Below are positions 14,480 to 21,995 of a stretch of DNA of 45,475 nucleotides, in pieces. The notes beneath the pieces were generated by a model. That model did no database searches. It saw nothing but the letters and a program-made list of their open reading frames with translations, and was not told where the DNA came from. The position numbers and the translations under genes are program-made. The stretch comes from a virus. The DNA lies in IMG/VR virus record IMGVR_UViG_3300032294_001387, positions 1 to 45,475 of that record; one strand, written 5' to 3'. Within the stretch, counting starts at the first letter, position 1. Every line of letters begins with the position of its first letter.

Positions 14480-15022
14480 ATGAGTAGAATACTTAAAGTA
14501 AAATACGCTGAATGTGAAGAACTAAAAGAAAAAGTATTATCTAAAATATATGATATAACAAATAAACCTAATAAACTTAGTATGTTTATTGAAGGTGGTT
14601 CTTGTTCTTATCACAATGTTGATGAAGAAGGCAAGAACATCAATGCATGGCCAGAGTTAGAACATCTAATAACATTCATCAGATCAAACTTAGATACTTT
14701 TGCTGAACTTATAAATGTTCCTAAAGATTTTGAGTTTCAAGCTATGTGGGCGAACAGATATCCACCAGGTACATGTGTTATGAAACACAATCATACATAC
14801 CTCGGTGGAGATAAATATCTTATTAGTGCTTTGTTGTATATTCAGAAACCTTTTAACTCAGGAAATCTTGTTGTAGAAAATGAAGAGATTGATATAGAAG
14901 AAGGAGATGTAGTTTTCTTCGAAAGTTTTAGAGATCACTGGTCAATCCCTAACGAAAGTAACGAAGACAGACTTCTTATTGGTATGGAATATGTAGCAAC
15001 TAAAGGAGATGACAATGTTTAA
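14480..15022 (+). CDS. 2OG-Fe(II) oxygenase-like protein, 180 aa
   Basis: The double-stranded beta-helix pattern of the phage 2OG-Fe(II) oxygenase group with an H-x-H iron motif: WANRYPPGTCVMKHNHT (His103, His105), SGNLVV, GDVVFFESF, distal His153 in RDHWSIPN and Arg164 in EDRLLI for 2-oxoglutarate. T4-type phages often carry such enzymes; the substrate (protein or base) is unknown. ATG 14480 follows GAAGGATACAAA. First of a rightward run to 15376. It is a metabolic-looking gene placed close to pmoC. Confidence 0.7.
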   Translation: MSRILKVKYAECEELKEKVLSKIYDITNKPNKLSMFIEGGSCSYHNVDEEGKNINAWPELEHLITFIRSNLDTFAELINVPKDFEFQAMWANRYPPGTCVMKHNHTYLGGDKYLISALLYIQKPFNSGNLVVENEEIDIEEGDVVFFESFRDHWSIPNESNEDRLLIGMEYVATKGDDNV

Positions 15023-15155
15023 TATTTCAGAAGAAACAAAGGCAGCGGCGGTTGAAGCAATGCGTAAGATTCTAGGCGATAATCCTACAGATAATCAGTT
15101 GGAAGAAGCATTTGAAGCGGCAGTTGCTATTGTAAAGAAGCAGTTTGGGCTATGA
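15015..15155 (+). CDS. Hypothetical helical protein, 46 aa
   Basis: Overlaps the oxygenase stop by eight bases, with AAAGGAGATGACA as ribosome binding site. Ala/Glu-rich helices throughout (EETKAAAVEAMRKIL, LEEAFEAAVAIVKKQ). Unknown. Confidence 0.6.
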   Translation: MFNISEETKAAAVEAMRKILGDNPTDNQLEEAFEAAVAIVKKQFGL

Positions 15156-15376
15156 CAAAGGCTGTTAGAACCCAGAATCTTATTCATGTACCGGAACAGA
15201 TTATTATTGATGCCTGGGAAGCTATAGGATACGAAGAAGATTCTGGGTTCAAAGTTGTATTAGATGCCGCTGCAGTATATAAAGAAGCAGGTATGACTCC
15301 TATGTTCATATTTGACAGCTACAATGGTAACGTATATTGTTTGGCCAAAGAGACGTTCGGAAAAAAACTTCACTGA
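15152..15376 (+). CDS. Hypothetical protein, 74 aa
   Basis: ATGA overlap with the previous stop. Unknown alpha/beta protein (IIIDAWEAIGYEED, VVLDAAAVYKEAG, MFIFDSYNGNVYCL). Last gene before the pmoC promoter. Confidence 0.6.
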   Translation: MTKAVRTQNLIHVPEQIIIDAWEAIGYEEDSGFKVVLDAAAVYKEAGMTPMFIFDSYNGNVYCLAKETFGKKLH

Positions 15377-15390
15377 AGATAAAATAGTAT

Positions 15391-15421
15391 TTGACTTTCT
15401 AATGAGGGTATTATATAAATA
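15391..15421 (+). promoter_or_regulatory. Fused early and late promoter of pmoC
   Basis: TTGACT (15391-15396), 17-base spacer and TATAAA (15414-15419) form a sigma70-like promoter. The same bases are the start of TATAAATA (15414-15421), an exact T4-type late promoter. Both predict a transcript start near 15426. Confidence 0.7.
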
Positions 15422-15430
15422 ATGATAAGA

Positions 15431-15477
15431 GTGGCAGTTTCACTGTCACAGATTATAACTAAGGCGAAACTGACCAC
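15431..15477 (+). promoter_or_regulatory. Switch-like 5' leader of pmoC
   Basis: Two mutually exclusive hairpins share the left arm at 15431. Short form: 15431-15438 with 15442-15449, 8 bp (one G-U), TTC loop. Long form: GTGGCAGTTTC (15431-15441) with GAAACTGACCAC (15466-15477), 11 bp with one bulge. Only about 32 bases separate the long form from pmoC. Could stabilise the mRNA 5' end or control translation. Confidence 0.5.
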
Positions 15478-15509
15478 TTGATTTTATTTCCTACTAAGGA
15501 GAATAATTG

Positions 15510-16271
15510 ATGAGTACAGTAACTACTACCGCTGTTGCGGAAAAGTCAGATGTCGTTGATCTTCGTGGAATGTGGATAGGACTTGGACTCCTAAACGTAT
15601 TCTATCTAATTGTCAGAGTTTATGAGCAGGTATACGGCTGGAGGGCTGGACTTGATTCATTCGCACCAGAGTTTCAGACATATTGGATGTCTATTCTCTG
15701 GACAGAGATTCCACTTGAGCTTGTATCAGGACTCGCTCTTGCTGGTTATCTTTGGAAGACAAGAGATCGTGACATTGATGCAGTTGCTCCCCGTGAAGAG
15801 ATGCGTCGTCTTGTAACCCTTGTTCAGTGGCTCGTTGTATACGCAGTAGCAATTTACTGGGGCGCTTCGTTCTTTACTGAACAGGACGGTACCTGGCATA
15901 TGACTGTTATTCGTGATACTGACTTTACTCCAAGTCATATCATTGAGTTCTATATGTCATATCCAATTTACTCAATCATCGCAGTTGGTGCTTTCTTTTA
16001 TGCTCGTACCCGTATTCCATATTTCTCTCATGGATACAGTCTGGCATTCTTGATTGTAGCTATCGGACCATTTATGATTATCCCTAATGTTGGTCTCAAC
16101 GAATGGGGTCATACATTCTGGTTCATGGAAGAGCTGTTCGTTGCTCCGCTTCACTGGGGCTTCGTGTTCTTCGGCTGGATGGCTCTGGGTGTATTTGGTG
16201 TTGTCCTACAGATTCTCGGACGTGTTCATGCCCTAGTTGGTCGTGAAGGCGTTAGACTTCTGACTGAATAA
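15510..16271 (+). CDS. pmoC: Particulate methane monooxygenase subunit C (PmoC), 253 aa
   Basis: Membrane subunit of the copper enzyme that oxidises methane to methanol. Ligands are intact: Asp126, His130, His143 (EQDGTWH...DFTPSH) and Asn197, His201, His215 (LNEWGH...APLH), matching Asp156/His160/His173 and Asn227/His231/His245 of M. capsulatus PmoC. Signature GWRAGLDSFAPEFQTYW and WKTRDR are present; six or so membrane helices. ATG 15510 follows AAGGAG; a TTG just before is less likely. No pmoA or pmoB nearby, so it must join host subunits. Wording is closest, from memory, to alphaproteobacterial PmoC. AmoC is the related alternative but the motif wording fits PmoC. Confidence 0.95.
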   Translation: MSTVTTTAVAEKSDVVDLRGMWIGLGLLNVFYLIVRVYEQVYGWRAGLDSFAPEFQTYWMSILWTEIPLELVSGLALAGYLWKTRDRDIDAVAPREEMRRLVTLVQWLVVYAVAIYWGASFFTEQDGTWHMTVIRDTDFTPSHIIEFYMSYPIYSIIAVGAFFYARTRIPYFSHGYSLAFLIVAIGPFMIIPNVGLNEWGHTFWFMEELFVAPLHWGFVFFGWMALGVFGVVLQILGRVHALVGREGVRLLTE

Positions 16272-16282
16272 GAAAAAAAATA

Positions 16283-16312
16283 AAGGGAGAGGTATTGACT
16301 TCTCCCTTTTTC
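16283..16312 (+). terminator. Terminator after pmoC
   Basis: AAGGGAGA (16283-16290) / TCTCCCTT (16301-16308), 10-base loop, then TTTTT. The loop holds the -35 box of the next promoter. Confidence 0.85.
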
Positions 16313-16324
16313 ATATTATATTAT
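16295..16324 (+). promoter_or_regulatory. Promoter of hsp20 nested in the terminator loop
   Basis: TTGACT (16295-16300) lies in the loop of the pmoC terminator; 18 bases later TATTAT (16319-16324) in an AT-only stretch. Gives hsp20 independent expression. Confidence 0.6.
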
Positions 16325-16379
16325 ATAAGCGTTGCCTCAAAGGAACGCTAATACAAATCTCGCTGAAAAGGAGAAACAT

Positions 16380-16817
16380 ATGACTGATTATCTGTTTGAT
16401 ACTAAAAATATGAATAAGTACCTGGTAGGGTTTGATAAGGTTTTTGATACTCTCAACAATGTGAGTAGCAACTATGTGAAAGCGGCTCAAGCATGGCCGT
16501 TCTATAATATTGTAAAGGTCGATAAAGACAAATACAGAGTAGATCTTGCAGTGGCAGGTTTTGGTAAGAATGAAATCGACATTGAGCTTGCAAATAATAC
16601 TCTCGTGGTCAAAGGCTCCCTGAACTCAGAAGAAACTGAAGATTCGCCTGTTGAATATCTGTTCAAAGGTATTGCGGATCGTTCGTTCACTCGCTCATTT
16701 ACATTAGCCGATCATGTTGAAGTGAAAAACGCTGAGTTAGTGAATGGCGTTCTCAGAATCTGGCTCGAGCATCTGCTTCCGTTGGAGAAGCAATCAAAGA
16801 AAATCAATATTGAATAA
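16380..16817 (+). CDS. hsp20: Small heat shock protein (Hsp20/IbpA-like), 145 aa
   Basis: ATP-independent holdase chaperone. The alpha-crystallin domain (about residues 38-135) shows AVAGFGKNEIDIELANNTL, VVKG, GIADRSFTRSFTLADHVEV and GVLRIWLEH, close to the IbpA group of proteobacteria. ATG 16380 follows AAAGGAGAAAC. Hsp20 genes are also known in T4-type cyanophages. Its place right behind pmoC suggests it may protect a membrane enzyme or virion assembly under stress (inference). Confidence 0.92.
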   Translation: MTDYLFDTKNMNKYLVGFDKVFDTLNNVSSNYVKAAQAWPFYNIVKVDKDKYRVDLAVAGFGKNEIDIELANNTLVVKGSLNSEETEDSPVEYLFKGIADRSFTRSFTLADHVEVKNAELVNGVLRIWLEHLLPLEKQSKKINIE

Positions 16818-16821
16818 CATT

Positions 16822-16842
16822 GGGGGCTTCATGCCCCCTTTT
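16822..16842. terminator. Bidirectional terminator
   Basis: Perfect GGGGGC (16822-16827) / GCCCCC (16833-16838) stem, 5-base loop, TTTTTTC on the right. It ends hsp20 rightward; the stop codon of the leftward endonuclease lies inside it. Confidence 0.85.
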
Positions 16843-17410
16843 TCTTGCATTTATCTCCGTGCCATCTGATGTAGTTTATTTGGTTATGACCCTCTTTGCT
16901 ACAATGTTCACAAGTCCAGGAGACGGTAAAGTTATGAGTTCCGTTCTGTAGACGGGCGTTATTATTTCTTATTGTTAGCTCTCTCTGCTTATCGCTATCC
17001 TGCCACGGATGAATACCTTTTTTGGATTTGACCTTGGATGGATTATTCTCTCCGCAGAATAAATGATCTCCGCTGGCTACACGTTCGCGTTGGCGCTTGC
17101 TTACAATAGTTGAGTCGATAGAGATGTTATCTGTCTTATTGAGCCATTTATCTTCAGTAACTACTTTCATCCTGACCAGTACTTTTCTTTCATGATCTCT
17201 GGCAGCATCCTTATTATCGAATACTTTTCTTATCTGGATAACGTCTGGCTCTCCGTTCAGTTTTCTGAAACGCTCTACGTATTTTGATGAAGTGAAATAG
17301 GTTTGCCATAGTTCATCGGGGTGACAGTCTTGTCCGTATCTTACTCCATAATACCATATATTATGTTTGGACCAACCGATTAGATATGTGTACGGCTTAT
17401 AAATATACAT
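16829..17410 (-). CDS. GIY-YIG-type homing endonuclease, 193 aa
   Basis: N-terminus YTYLIGW...IWYYGVRYG is the GIY-YIG core of SegA-like phage endonucleases, with Arg and Glu residues following (ARDHERKVLV). Middle: NUMOD3-like helices (GIHPWQDSDKQRE). C-terminus: zinc finger CEHCSKEG...RWHGDKC, closely related to that of the endonuclease at 3335. Start 17410 (MYIYKPYTYL) is preferred over an ATG five codons upstream because GAGGAGCGCC is correctly spaced and the leader box ends there. Inserted leftward between rightward hsp20 and endolysin. Confidence 0.85.
   Translation of the reverse strand: MYIYKPYTYLIGWSKHNIWYYGVRYGQDCHPDELWQTYFTSSKYVERFRKLNGEPDVIQIRKVFDNKDAARDHERKVLVRMKVVTEDKWLNKTDNISIDSTIVSKRQRERVASGDHLFCGENNPSKVKSKKGIHPWQDSDKQRELTIRNNNARLQNGTHNFTVSWTCEHCSKEGHNQINYIRWHGDKCKKKGA
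17398..17405 (+). promoter_or_regulatory. T4-type late promoter for the endolysin
   Basis: Exact TATAAATA on the plus strand, 86 bases upstream of the endolysin ATG. It lies inside codons 2-5 of the leftward endonuclease (Tyr-Ile-Tyr-Lys). Confidence 0.65.
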
Positions 17411-17411
17411 G

Positions 17412-17472
17412 CTGGCGCTCCTCATTAGCGTTAGAGTAGGTAGGACTGCAATCCGTGACCTACACCTATTTA
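17412..17472 (-). promoter_or_regulatory. Late promoter and leader of the leftward endonuclease
   Basis: Leftward CTAAATA (17466-17472), then hairpin GTAGGT/ACCTAC (17458-17463 with 17436-17441), then the shared box CTCTAACGCTAAT...GGAGCGCCAGC ending two bases before... the ATG at 17410. Its promoter faces the endolysin promoter at 17398. Confidence 0.55.
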
Positions 17473-17490
17473 GTCAAAAGGATTATTGAC

Positions 17491-18090
17491 ATGGCATACG
17501 AAATTACACCAGACCTACTAAGAAGAGTTGCTGGTCTTAAGACTGTAACTCCAGTAATGGTAGGACTTGCGGAACATCTTCCGCCAGTTTTAGAAAAATA
17601 TAACATAGACACACTTCTTCGTTTGTCTCATTTCCTGGCACAGATAGGACACGAGAGCGATCATTTCAAAACACTCAGAGAATATGCTTCAGGCGCTGCA
17701 TATGAAGGTAGAAAAGATCTAGGTAATACACGTCCTGGTGATGGCAAAAGATTTCGTGGCCGTGGTGCTATTCAGCTTACAGGTAGAGCTAATTACAGAA
17801 AATTTGGCGCTTTAATAGGCGTTGACTTAGAAGCAAATCCTTTATTAGCTGAACAACCAGAACACTCAGCAATGTTGGCTGGTGCTTACTGGAACGACCG
17901 TAAACTAAATCAGTTCGCCGATAAAGATGATATTAGAACTATCACCAAGAGAATCAACGGCGGATACAACGGTCTTGAATCTCGCAAGGCAATGTATGCT
18001 CGTGCTAAACTACATCTGGCTGCACAGGCTAAGAAGCAAGTTGCTGAGTTAGAGCAAGAAATAAAGGATTCAGATACAAGTATTGCTTGA
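17491..18090 (+). CDS. Endolysin, GH19 chitinase-like muramidase, 199 aa
   Basis: Cleaves peptidoglycan at the end of infection. GH19 fold: FLAQIGHES with catalytic Glu55, REYASG with Glu64, YEGRKDLGN, and the signature RGRGAIQLTGRANY (89-102). No signal peptide, so a holin is expected elsewhere. Start 17491 has AAAAGGA nine bases upstream; the open frame extends back to a GTG at 17455 with no good ribosome binding site. Probably late, from TATAAATA at 17398. A helical tail follows the enzymatic domain. Confidence 0.9.
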   Translation: MAYEITPDLLRRVAGLKTVTPVMVGLAEHLPPVLEKYNIDTLLRLSHFLAQIGHESDHFKTLREYASGAAYEGRKDLGNTRPGDGKRFRGRGAIQLTGRANYRKFGALIGVDLEANPLLAEQPEHSAMLAGAYWNDRKLNQFADKDDIRTITKRINGGYNGLESRKAMYARAKLHLAAQAKKQVAELEQEIKDSDTSIA

Positions 18091-18115
18091 CTTTTTGGAC
18101 ATTTAGTAGTAAACT
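18087..18115 (+). promoter_or_regulatory. Sigma70-like promoter of the polymerase gene
   Basis: TTGACT (18087-18092), overlapping the endolysin stop, 17-base spacer, TAAACT (18110-18115). 57 bases of leader before the polymerase ATG. Confidence 0.65.
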
Positions 18116-18172
18116 AAATGATATTTGTTGGTGTTGTGAGTCATTGACCGAACACCGTATTATGGAGGTTTT

Positions 18173-20650
18173 ATGTCAAGATTTTATACAAGTGTCTTAA
18201 GACGTGGTAATGAGTTATATTACAGAGGATATGATAAGGGTCTTCGTGTAAAAGAAAAAATAAAATATAAACCTTATCTCTTCCTTCCTAAAGCGGATGG
18301 TAAATACAGAACTATCGACGGCAAGCCTGTCGATAGGATAGATTTTGATTCTATCTCAGATGCTAACGATTTTATCAGCCGCTATCAAGACGTATCAAAC
18401 ATGGATATGTATGGATATGAAGTTTTTTCATATGTATACATATATGACAACTTCAAAGGAGATATTGATTATGACCCTAAAATGGTCAAAGTTGGTATTC
18501 TCGATATCGAGTGTGCTGCTGACGACGGTTTTCCTGATATTCAAAGAGCTGATAAGCCTCTTACAGCTATCACTCTTCGCTCTCGTGGCCGTAATTATGT
18601 TTTCGGCTGTGGCGAGTTTCATAGCAGAGACGATCAAACTTATTATATTAAGTGTGAAAACGAGCATGAGCTAATCTATCAGTTCATAGATTGCTGGCAA
18701 AAACTCGATATTGATCTTTTAACAGGATGGAATATCGAGTTTTTCGACATCCCTTATCTTATCAATCGTATGAATATTGTTGTTGGTGAAGGTGTTTCTC
18801 GTAAACTTTCGCCATGGAACATTATTCATGAGAAGAGCGTAGAATTCCGTGGCAAGTTAAACCAGAGTTATCATATCTTTGGTCTTGCTGTAATGGATTA
18901 TTATCAGCTTTATCGTAAGTTCACTTTTGGTAATCAAGAATCTTATAAACTTGACTACATTTGTTCTATCGAAATTGGTGAAAAGAAACTTGATTATTCT
19001 GAATACGGTAATCTGTTAGAGCTCTATAAAAACAATCATCAAAAGTTTATTGAGTATAATATTCGAGATTGTGAACTTGTAGACAGACTCGATGACAAGA
19101 TGAAATTTCTTGAGCAGATTATGGCGATCGCCTATGATGCTAAGATCAATATTGCTGATACTCTTACAACTGTTCGTGGCTGGGATGTTATTATTCATAA
19201 CTATCTTAGAGAACAGAATATTGTTATTCCCAGACTAAAGAAGCAGGAGATGACAGAGTCTCTTGTTGGTGGTTATGTTAAAGAGCCTAAGATTGGGTTG
19301 AGTAAATGGGTTGTGTCTTTTGACTTGAACAGCCTGTATCCTCATCTCATTATGCAATATAATATTTCACCAGAGACATTTGTAGAGAGATTACATGATT
19401 TTCCTTCAGTGGATTCTCTGTTGAAAAAAACAAGCGATTATGAATATAATGACGAATGGTCTTATGCTGCCAATGGCTGTTGTTATCGTAAAGACAAGCA
19501 GGGATTTCTTCCTGCTCTGATGGAGAAGATGTATAACGATAGAACCAAGTATAAAAAGTTGATGCTTGAAGCGAAGCAGCGTTATGCAGATAATCCTAAT
19601 GAAGAGGATTCTAAGTTAATTGCTCGTTATCACAACATGCAAATGGCGAAAAAAATCCAGCTAAACTCTGCTTATGGCGCATTAGGTAATCAATATTTCA
19701 GATGGTTCAACTTTGATCATGCAGAAGCTATTACAACTTCTGGACAGCTGTCTATTCGTTGGATTGAAAACAAAATCAATGAATATATGAATCGTCTACT
19801 CAAAACTGATAAAGTAGATTATGTTATAGCATCAGATACAGATTCTATCTATGTTACAATGGAATCGTTAGTCGAGCGTTTGCCTTCTAAGGATGAGAAG
19901 GTTATTGTAAACGCTATTGACAAATTCTGTGAGAATAAGATTCAGCCTTATATTGATAATTGTTATCAAGAGCTCGCAGAATATATGAATGCGTATCAGC
20001 AGAAGATGCAGATGAAGCGTGAAACTATCGCCAACAAAGGTATCTGGCGTGGTAAGAAAATGTATATTCTGAATGCTTGGAATATTGAAGGCGTTCAGTA
20101 TAATGAACCTGTTCTTAAGATGCAGGGCATTGAAGCGGTTAGATCTTCAACTCCTCATGCTTGTCGTGAGAATATCAAAAAAGCGTTGAATATTATTATG
20201 AATGAAGACGAAGAGACTCTTATCAAGTTCATTGAAGATTTTAGAAAAGAGTTTATGCAGATGCCTTTTGAACAAGTAGCGTTCCCGAGAAGCGTAAAAG
20301 GGTTTAGAAAATATACTAAGACGAGTGGTTTGCTTTATGATAAGGGCACACCTATTCATGTTAAGGCAGCGTTGGTGTTTAATAGTATGTTGATTAAGCA
20401 TAATGTGAAAAACATTCAACCTATTGCTGATGGAGATAAAGTAAGATTCGCTTATTTAAAAGTTCCTAATCCTATTGGTGAAACTGTTATCGCTGCTCCT
20501 GATGAAATGCCTAAGGAGTTCGATATTGACAAGTATATTGATAGAGAGTTACAGTTTACTAAGTCTTTCTTAGATCCTCTTACGTCTATTGCGGATGTTA
20601 TTGGTTGGAAAACTGAACATATCTGCACATTAGAAGATTTCTTTTCATAA
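18173..20650 (+). CDS. 43: DNA polymerase, family B (T4 gp43-like), 825 aa
   Basis: Replicative polymerase with proofreading. Exonuclease motifs: DIE (Asp111-Glu113), GWNIEFFDIPYL (about 185), YNIRDCELVDRL (about 295). Polymerase motifs: DLNSLYPHLIM (from 384), QLNSAYGALGN (from 496), SDTDSIYV (Asp555 and Asp557). Length is slightly shorter than T4 gp43 (898 aa). GGAGG ribosome binding site before ATG 18173. Next to uvsX and the helicase, as in T4-type phages. No intein or split seen. Confidence 0.97.
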   Translation: MSRFYTSVLRRGNELYYRGYDKGLRVKEKIKYKPYLFLPKADGKYRTIDGKPVDRIDFDSISDANDFISRYQDVSNMDMYGYEVFSYVYIYDNFKGDIDYDPKMVKVGILDIECAADDGFPDIQRADKPLTAITLRSRGRNYVFGCGEFHSRDDQTYYIKCENEHELIYQFIDCWQKLDIDLLTGWNIEFFDIPYLINRMNIVVGEGVSRKLSPWNIIHEKSVEFRGKLNQSYHIFGLAVMDYYQLYRKFTFGNQESYKLDYICSIEIGEKKLDYSEYGNLLELYKNNHQKFIEYNIRDCELVDRLDDKMKFLEQIMAIAYDAKINIADTLTTVRGWDVIIHNYLREQNIVIPRLKKQEMTESLVGGYVKEPKIGLSKWVVSFDLNSLYPHLIMQYNISPETFVERLHDFPSVDSLLKKTSDYEYNDEWSYAANGCCYRKDKQGFLPALMEKMYNDRTKYKKLMLEAKQRYADNPNEEDSKLIARYHNMQMAKKIQLNSAYGALGNQYFRWFNFDHAEAITTSGQLSIRWIENKINEYMNRLLKTDKVDYVIASDTDSIYVTMESLVERLPSKDEKVIVNAIDKFCENKIQPYIDNCYQELAEYMNAYQQKMQMKRETIANKGIWRGKKMYILNAWNIEGVQYNEPVLKMQGIEAVRSSTPHACRENIKKALNIIMNEDEETLIKFIEDFRKEFMQMPFEQVAFPRSVKGFRKYTKTSGLLYDKGTPIHVKAALVFNSMLIKHNVKNIQPIADGDKVRFAYLKVPNPIGETVIAAPDEMPKEFDIDKYIDRELQFTKSFLDPLTSIADVIGWKTEHICTLEDFFS

Positions 20651-20659
20651 GGAGAACAT

Positions 20660-20902
20660 ATGTCAGAAGATATTAACTTTGACTTTGGATTCACATCCGA
20701 AGATCAACTCGCTGCTGAAGAAAAAGCGAGAACAGCCGAACAGAGAGATAAACTACTCGGACTAAGAAACATGATGATGCCTTTGTTGAATAATCTATTG
20801 AAAAATCCAGATATGGATATTATTAAATGGGAAGGAAAAGCCAGAGTTTCTCAGATAAAAGCGTTCATAAAAAAGATGGATGATTACATAGAAAAGAATT
20901 GA
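20660..20902 (+). CDS. Conserved small T4-type phage protein, 80 aa
   Basis: Begins SEDINFDFGFTSEDQ, then a helical body (AEEKARTAEQRDKLLGL...). Proteins starting with this DFGFT pattern lie next to polymerase/uvsX in several T4-type phages (recall). Function unknown; the position suggests a replication accessory. AAGGAGAACAT before the ATG. Confidence 0.7.
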   Translation: MSEDINFDFGFTSEDQLAAEEKARTAEQRDKLLGLRNMMMPLLNNLLKNPDMDIIKWEGKARVSQIKAFIKKMDDYIEKN

Positions 20903-20927
20903 CTTTTATTCGAAGATAAGGTATATT
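20899..20927 (+). promoter_or_regulatory. Sigma70-like promoter of uvsX
   Basis: TTGACT (20899-20904), 17-base spacer ending AAGG, TATATT (20922-20927), 24 bases before ATG 20952. Confidence 0.75.
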
Positions 20928-20951
20928 TGGAATATATTATAGGAGTATTGC

Positions 20952-21995
20952 ATGTCGCTAAAAGAAAAACTTATCAAAAACTCAACAATTGAACTAACAT
21001 CAACTCTTACAGATTCAAAAGTATATACTAAGAAAGATATGATTCAAACACCTGTGCCTATGATTAACGTGGCACTGTCTGGCTCTATTGATGGTGGTAT
21101 TACTCCTGGTCTGACTATGCTTGCTGGGCCATCTAAGCATTTCAAGACTGGCTTCGCTCTTCTACTAGCTTCTTCGTTCTTGAAGAAGTATGCTGATGGT
21201 GTTATTCTGTTCTATGATTCAGAGTTCGGTACACCTCAGTCTTATTTCAATAAGTTTAACATCCCATTAGACTCTGTTGTTCATACACCTATCACTGATG
21301 TTGAAGAACTGAAGTTTGATATTATGAAGCAGCTGAAAGAGATTACTCGTGAAGATAAGGTTCTTATCATCATTGATTCTATCGGTAATCTTGCTTCTAA
21401 GAAAGAAGTTGAAGATGCTCTGAACGAGAAGTCTGTTGCGGATATGTCTCGTGCTAAGCAGTTGAAGTCATTGTTCCGTATGATTACACCGCATCTTACA
21501 CTCAAGGATATTCCTCTTGTTGCAGTTAATCATACTTATAAAGAAATCGGCATGTTCCCTAAAGACGTTGTCGGCGGTGGAACTGGTGCTTACTATGGCG
21601 CTGATAATATTTGGATTCTAGGAAGGCAGCAGGATAAAGATGGCACAGAGATTCAAGGGTACCATTTTGTCATCAATATTGAGAAATCCCGTTATGTTCG
21701 TGAAAAATCTAAGGTTCCGATTACCGTCAGTTATGAAGGCGGCATTAATCGTTGGAGCGGTCTTCTCGATATTGCCATCGAAGGCGGTTATGTGGCTAAA
21801 CCGAAAGTTGGGTGGTACGCCAAAGTGGATAGAACCACTGGGGAAGTGGATGGAAAGAACTTCCGAGCGGCTGATATCGTGGACAGTAAAGAATTTTGGT
21901 TGACAATCTTCAAGGAAACTGATTTTGCTGCTTACATCAAGCGTAAGTATTCGCTTGATACAGAAGGTTCATTAGTTTATGATGAGGAAGAATAA
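20952..21995 (+). CDS. uvsX: UvsX-type RecA recombinase, 347 aa
   Basis: Forms filaments on single-stranded DNA for recombination-dependent replication. Walker A-like GPSKHFKT (residues 59-66) is the form typical of T4-type UvsX; ILFYDSEFGTP and LIIIDSIGNLA are the Glu-containing and Walker B segments; VVGGGTGAYYGADNIW lies in loop 2. Length fits UvsX (about 390 in T4, shorter in cyanophages). Its stop overlaps the next ATG by one base. Confidence 0.95.
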   Translation: MSLKEKLIKNSTIELTSTLTDSKVYTKKDMIQTPVPMINVALSGSIDGGITPGLTMLAGPSKHFKTGFALLLASSFLKKYADGVILFYDSEFGTPQSYFNKFNIPLDSVVHTPITDVEELKFDIMKQLKEITREDKVLIIIDSIGNLASKKEVEDALNEKSVADMSRAKQLKSLFRMITPHLTLKDIPLVAVNHTYKEIGMFPKDVVGGGTGAYYGADNIWILGRQQDKDGTEIQGYHFVINIEKSRYVREKSKVPITVSYEGGINRWSGLLDIAIEGGYVAKPKVGWYAKVDRTTGEVDGKNFRAADIVDSKEFWLTIFKETDFAAYIKRKYSLDTEGSLVYDEEE

